5,171 nt of DNA from Bacteroidales bacterium UBA4417 (GTDB lineage Bacteria; Bacteroidota; Bacteroidia; Bacteroidales; UBA4417). The notes beneath the pieces are model-generated. The model was not told where the DNA came from. It ran no database searches and worked only from the letters and a program-made list of their open reading frames with translations. The DNA lies in the NCBI GenBank assembly GCA_002389705.1, contig DGQJ01000114.1, positions 1,617 through 6,787 of the forward strand, read 5' to 3'. Positions within the stretch are counted from its first letter, which is position 1. Each line of letters opens with the position of its first letter. Positions 5,080 to 5,171 of the stretch are shown here, in pieces. The position numbers and the translations under genes were made by a program.

Positions 5080-5171
5080 AAATCAATACCCTTCATCCAA
5101 AAGCATAGACAGCAAGTGTACAAATACATTCCGGCTTACCCGGTTTATCAATTATAAAGTGTTAAATCCAT

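Larger units (their letters stand above)
4773..5171. other. Intergenic region between xth and an off-window rightward gene
   Basis: About 400 AT-rich bases with no convincing gene. The part nearest xth holds its -7-like element (4817-4824) and an imperfect inverted repeat (4826-4860). The right end holds a plus-strand promoter (5050-5079) and short inverted TACAAATAC-type words. Between about 4861 and 5049 I see only A/T-rich sequence without repeats, hairpins or a supported frame. Confidence 0.6.

Noticed and set aside
4921..5157. 78-codon plus-strand frame in the right intergenic region
   Set aside because: It needs a TTG start, has no ribosome site or recognisable sequence, and runs through the promoter at 5050-5079.

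Overview
The window looks like a chromosomal segment of a member of the Bacteroidota. The evidence is the Bacteroidota-type carbamoyl-phosphate synthase sequences, perfect copies of the -7 promoter element TAnnTTTG in the intergenic regions, genes without clear Shine-Dalgarno sequences, and an OmpA-domain lipoprotein of a kind common in the phylum. I cannot place it more finely than that; a Bacteroidales-like relative is a guess. All five protein genes lie on the minus strand, so gene order in the direction of transcription runs from right to left.

From right to left: (1) 4773-5171 is non-coding. It carries a -7-like element for xth and, on the other strand, a good promoter for a gene that must begin just beyond the right edge. 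(2) xth (4008-4772) is an exodeoxyribonuclease III-type AP endonuclease, followed 36 bases later by an OmpA-domain coiled-coil lipoprotein gene (3012-3971). (3) 2777-3011 is a regulatory stretch: a Bacteroidota -7 element, a strong hairpin with flanking U/A tracts, a 27-codon open frame running through the hairpin, and a 15-base palindrome. (4) carA (1694-2776) and carB (5' part, 1-1040) encode the glutaminase and synthetase subunits of carbamoyl-phosphate synthase, which supplies carbamoyl phosphate for pyrimidines and/or arginine.

The main point of interest lies between carA and carB. The pair is separated by a compact, AT-richer unit of about 620 bases (1083-1700). It holds one gene of the GxxExxY family (PD-(D/E)XK nuclease fold) bounded by an inverted pair of repeats. 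Each repeat consists of four degenerate CACGGAG heptamers separated by 1, 2 and 3 bases, and both copies have exactly this 1-2-3 spacing. The outer boundary of the right copy coincides with the stop codon of carA. This looks like a small mobile or formerly mobile nuclease cassette that landed between two co-transcribed housekeeping genes in the same orientation, leaving both reading frames intact.

The rest is ordinary housekeeping content. There are no RNA genes, CRISPR arrays or recognisable insertion-sequence transposases in the window.
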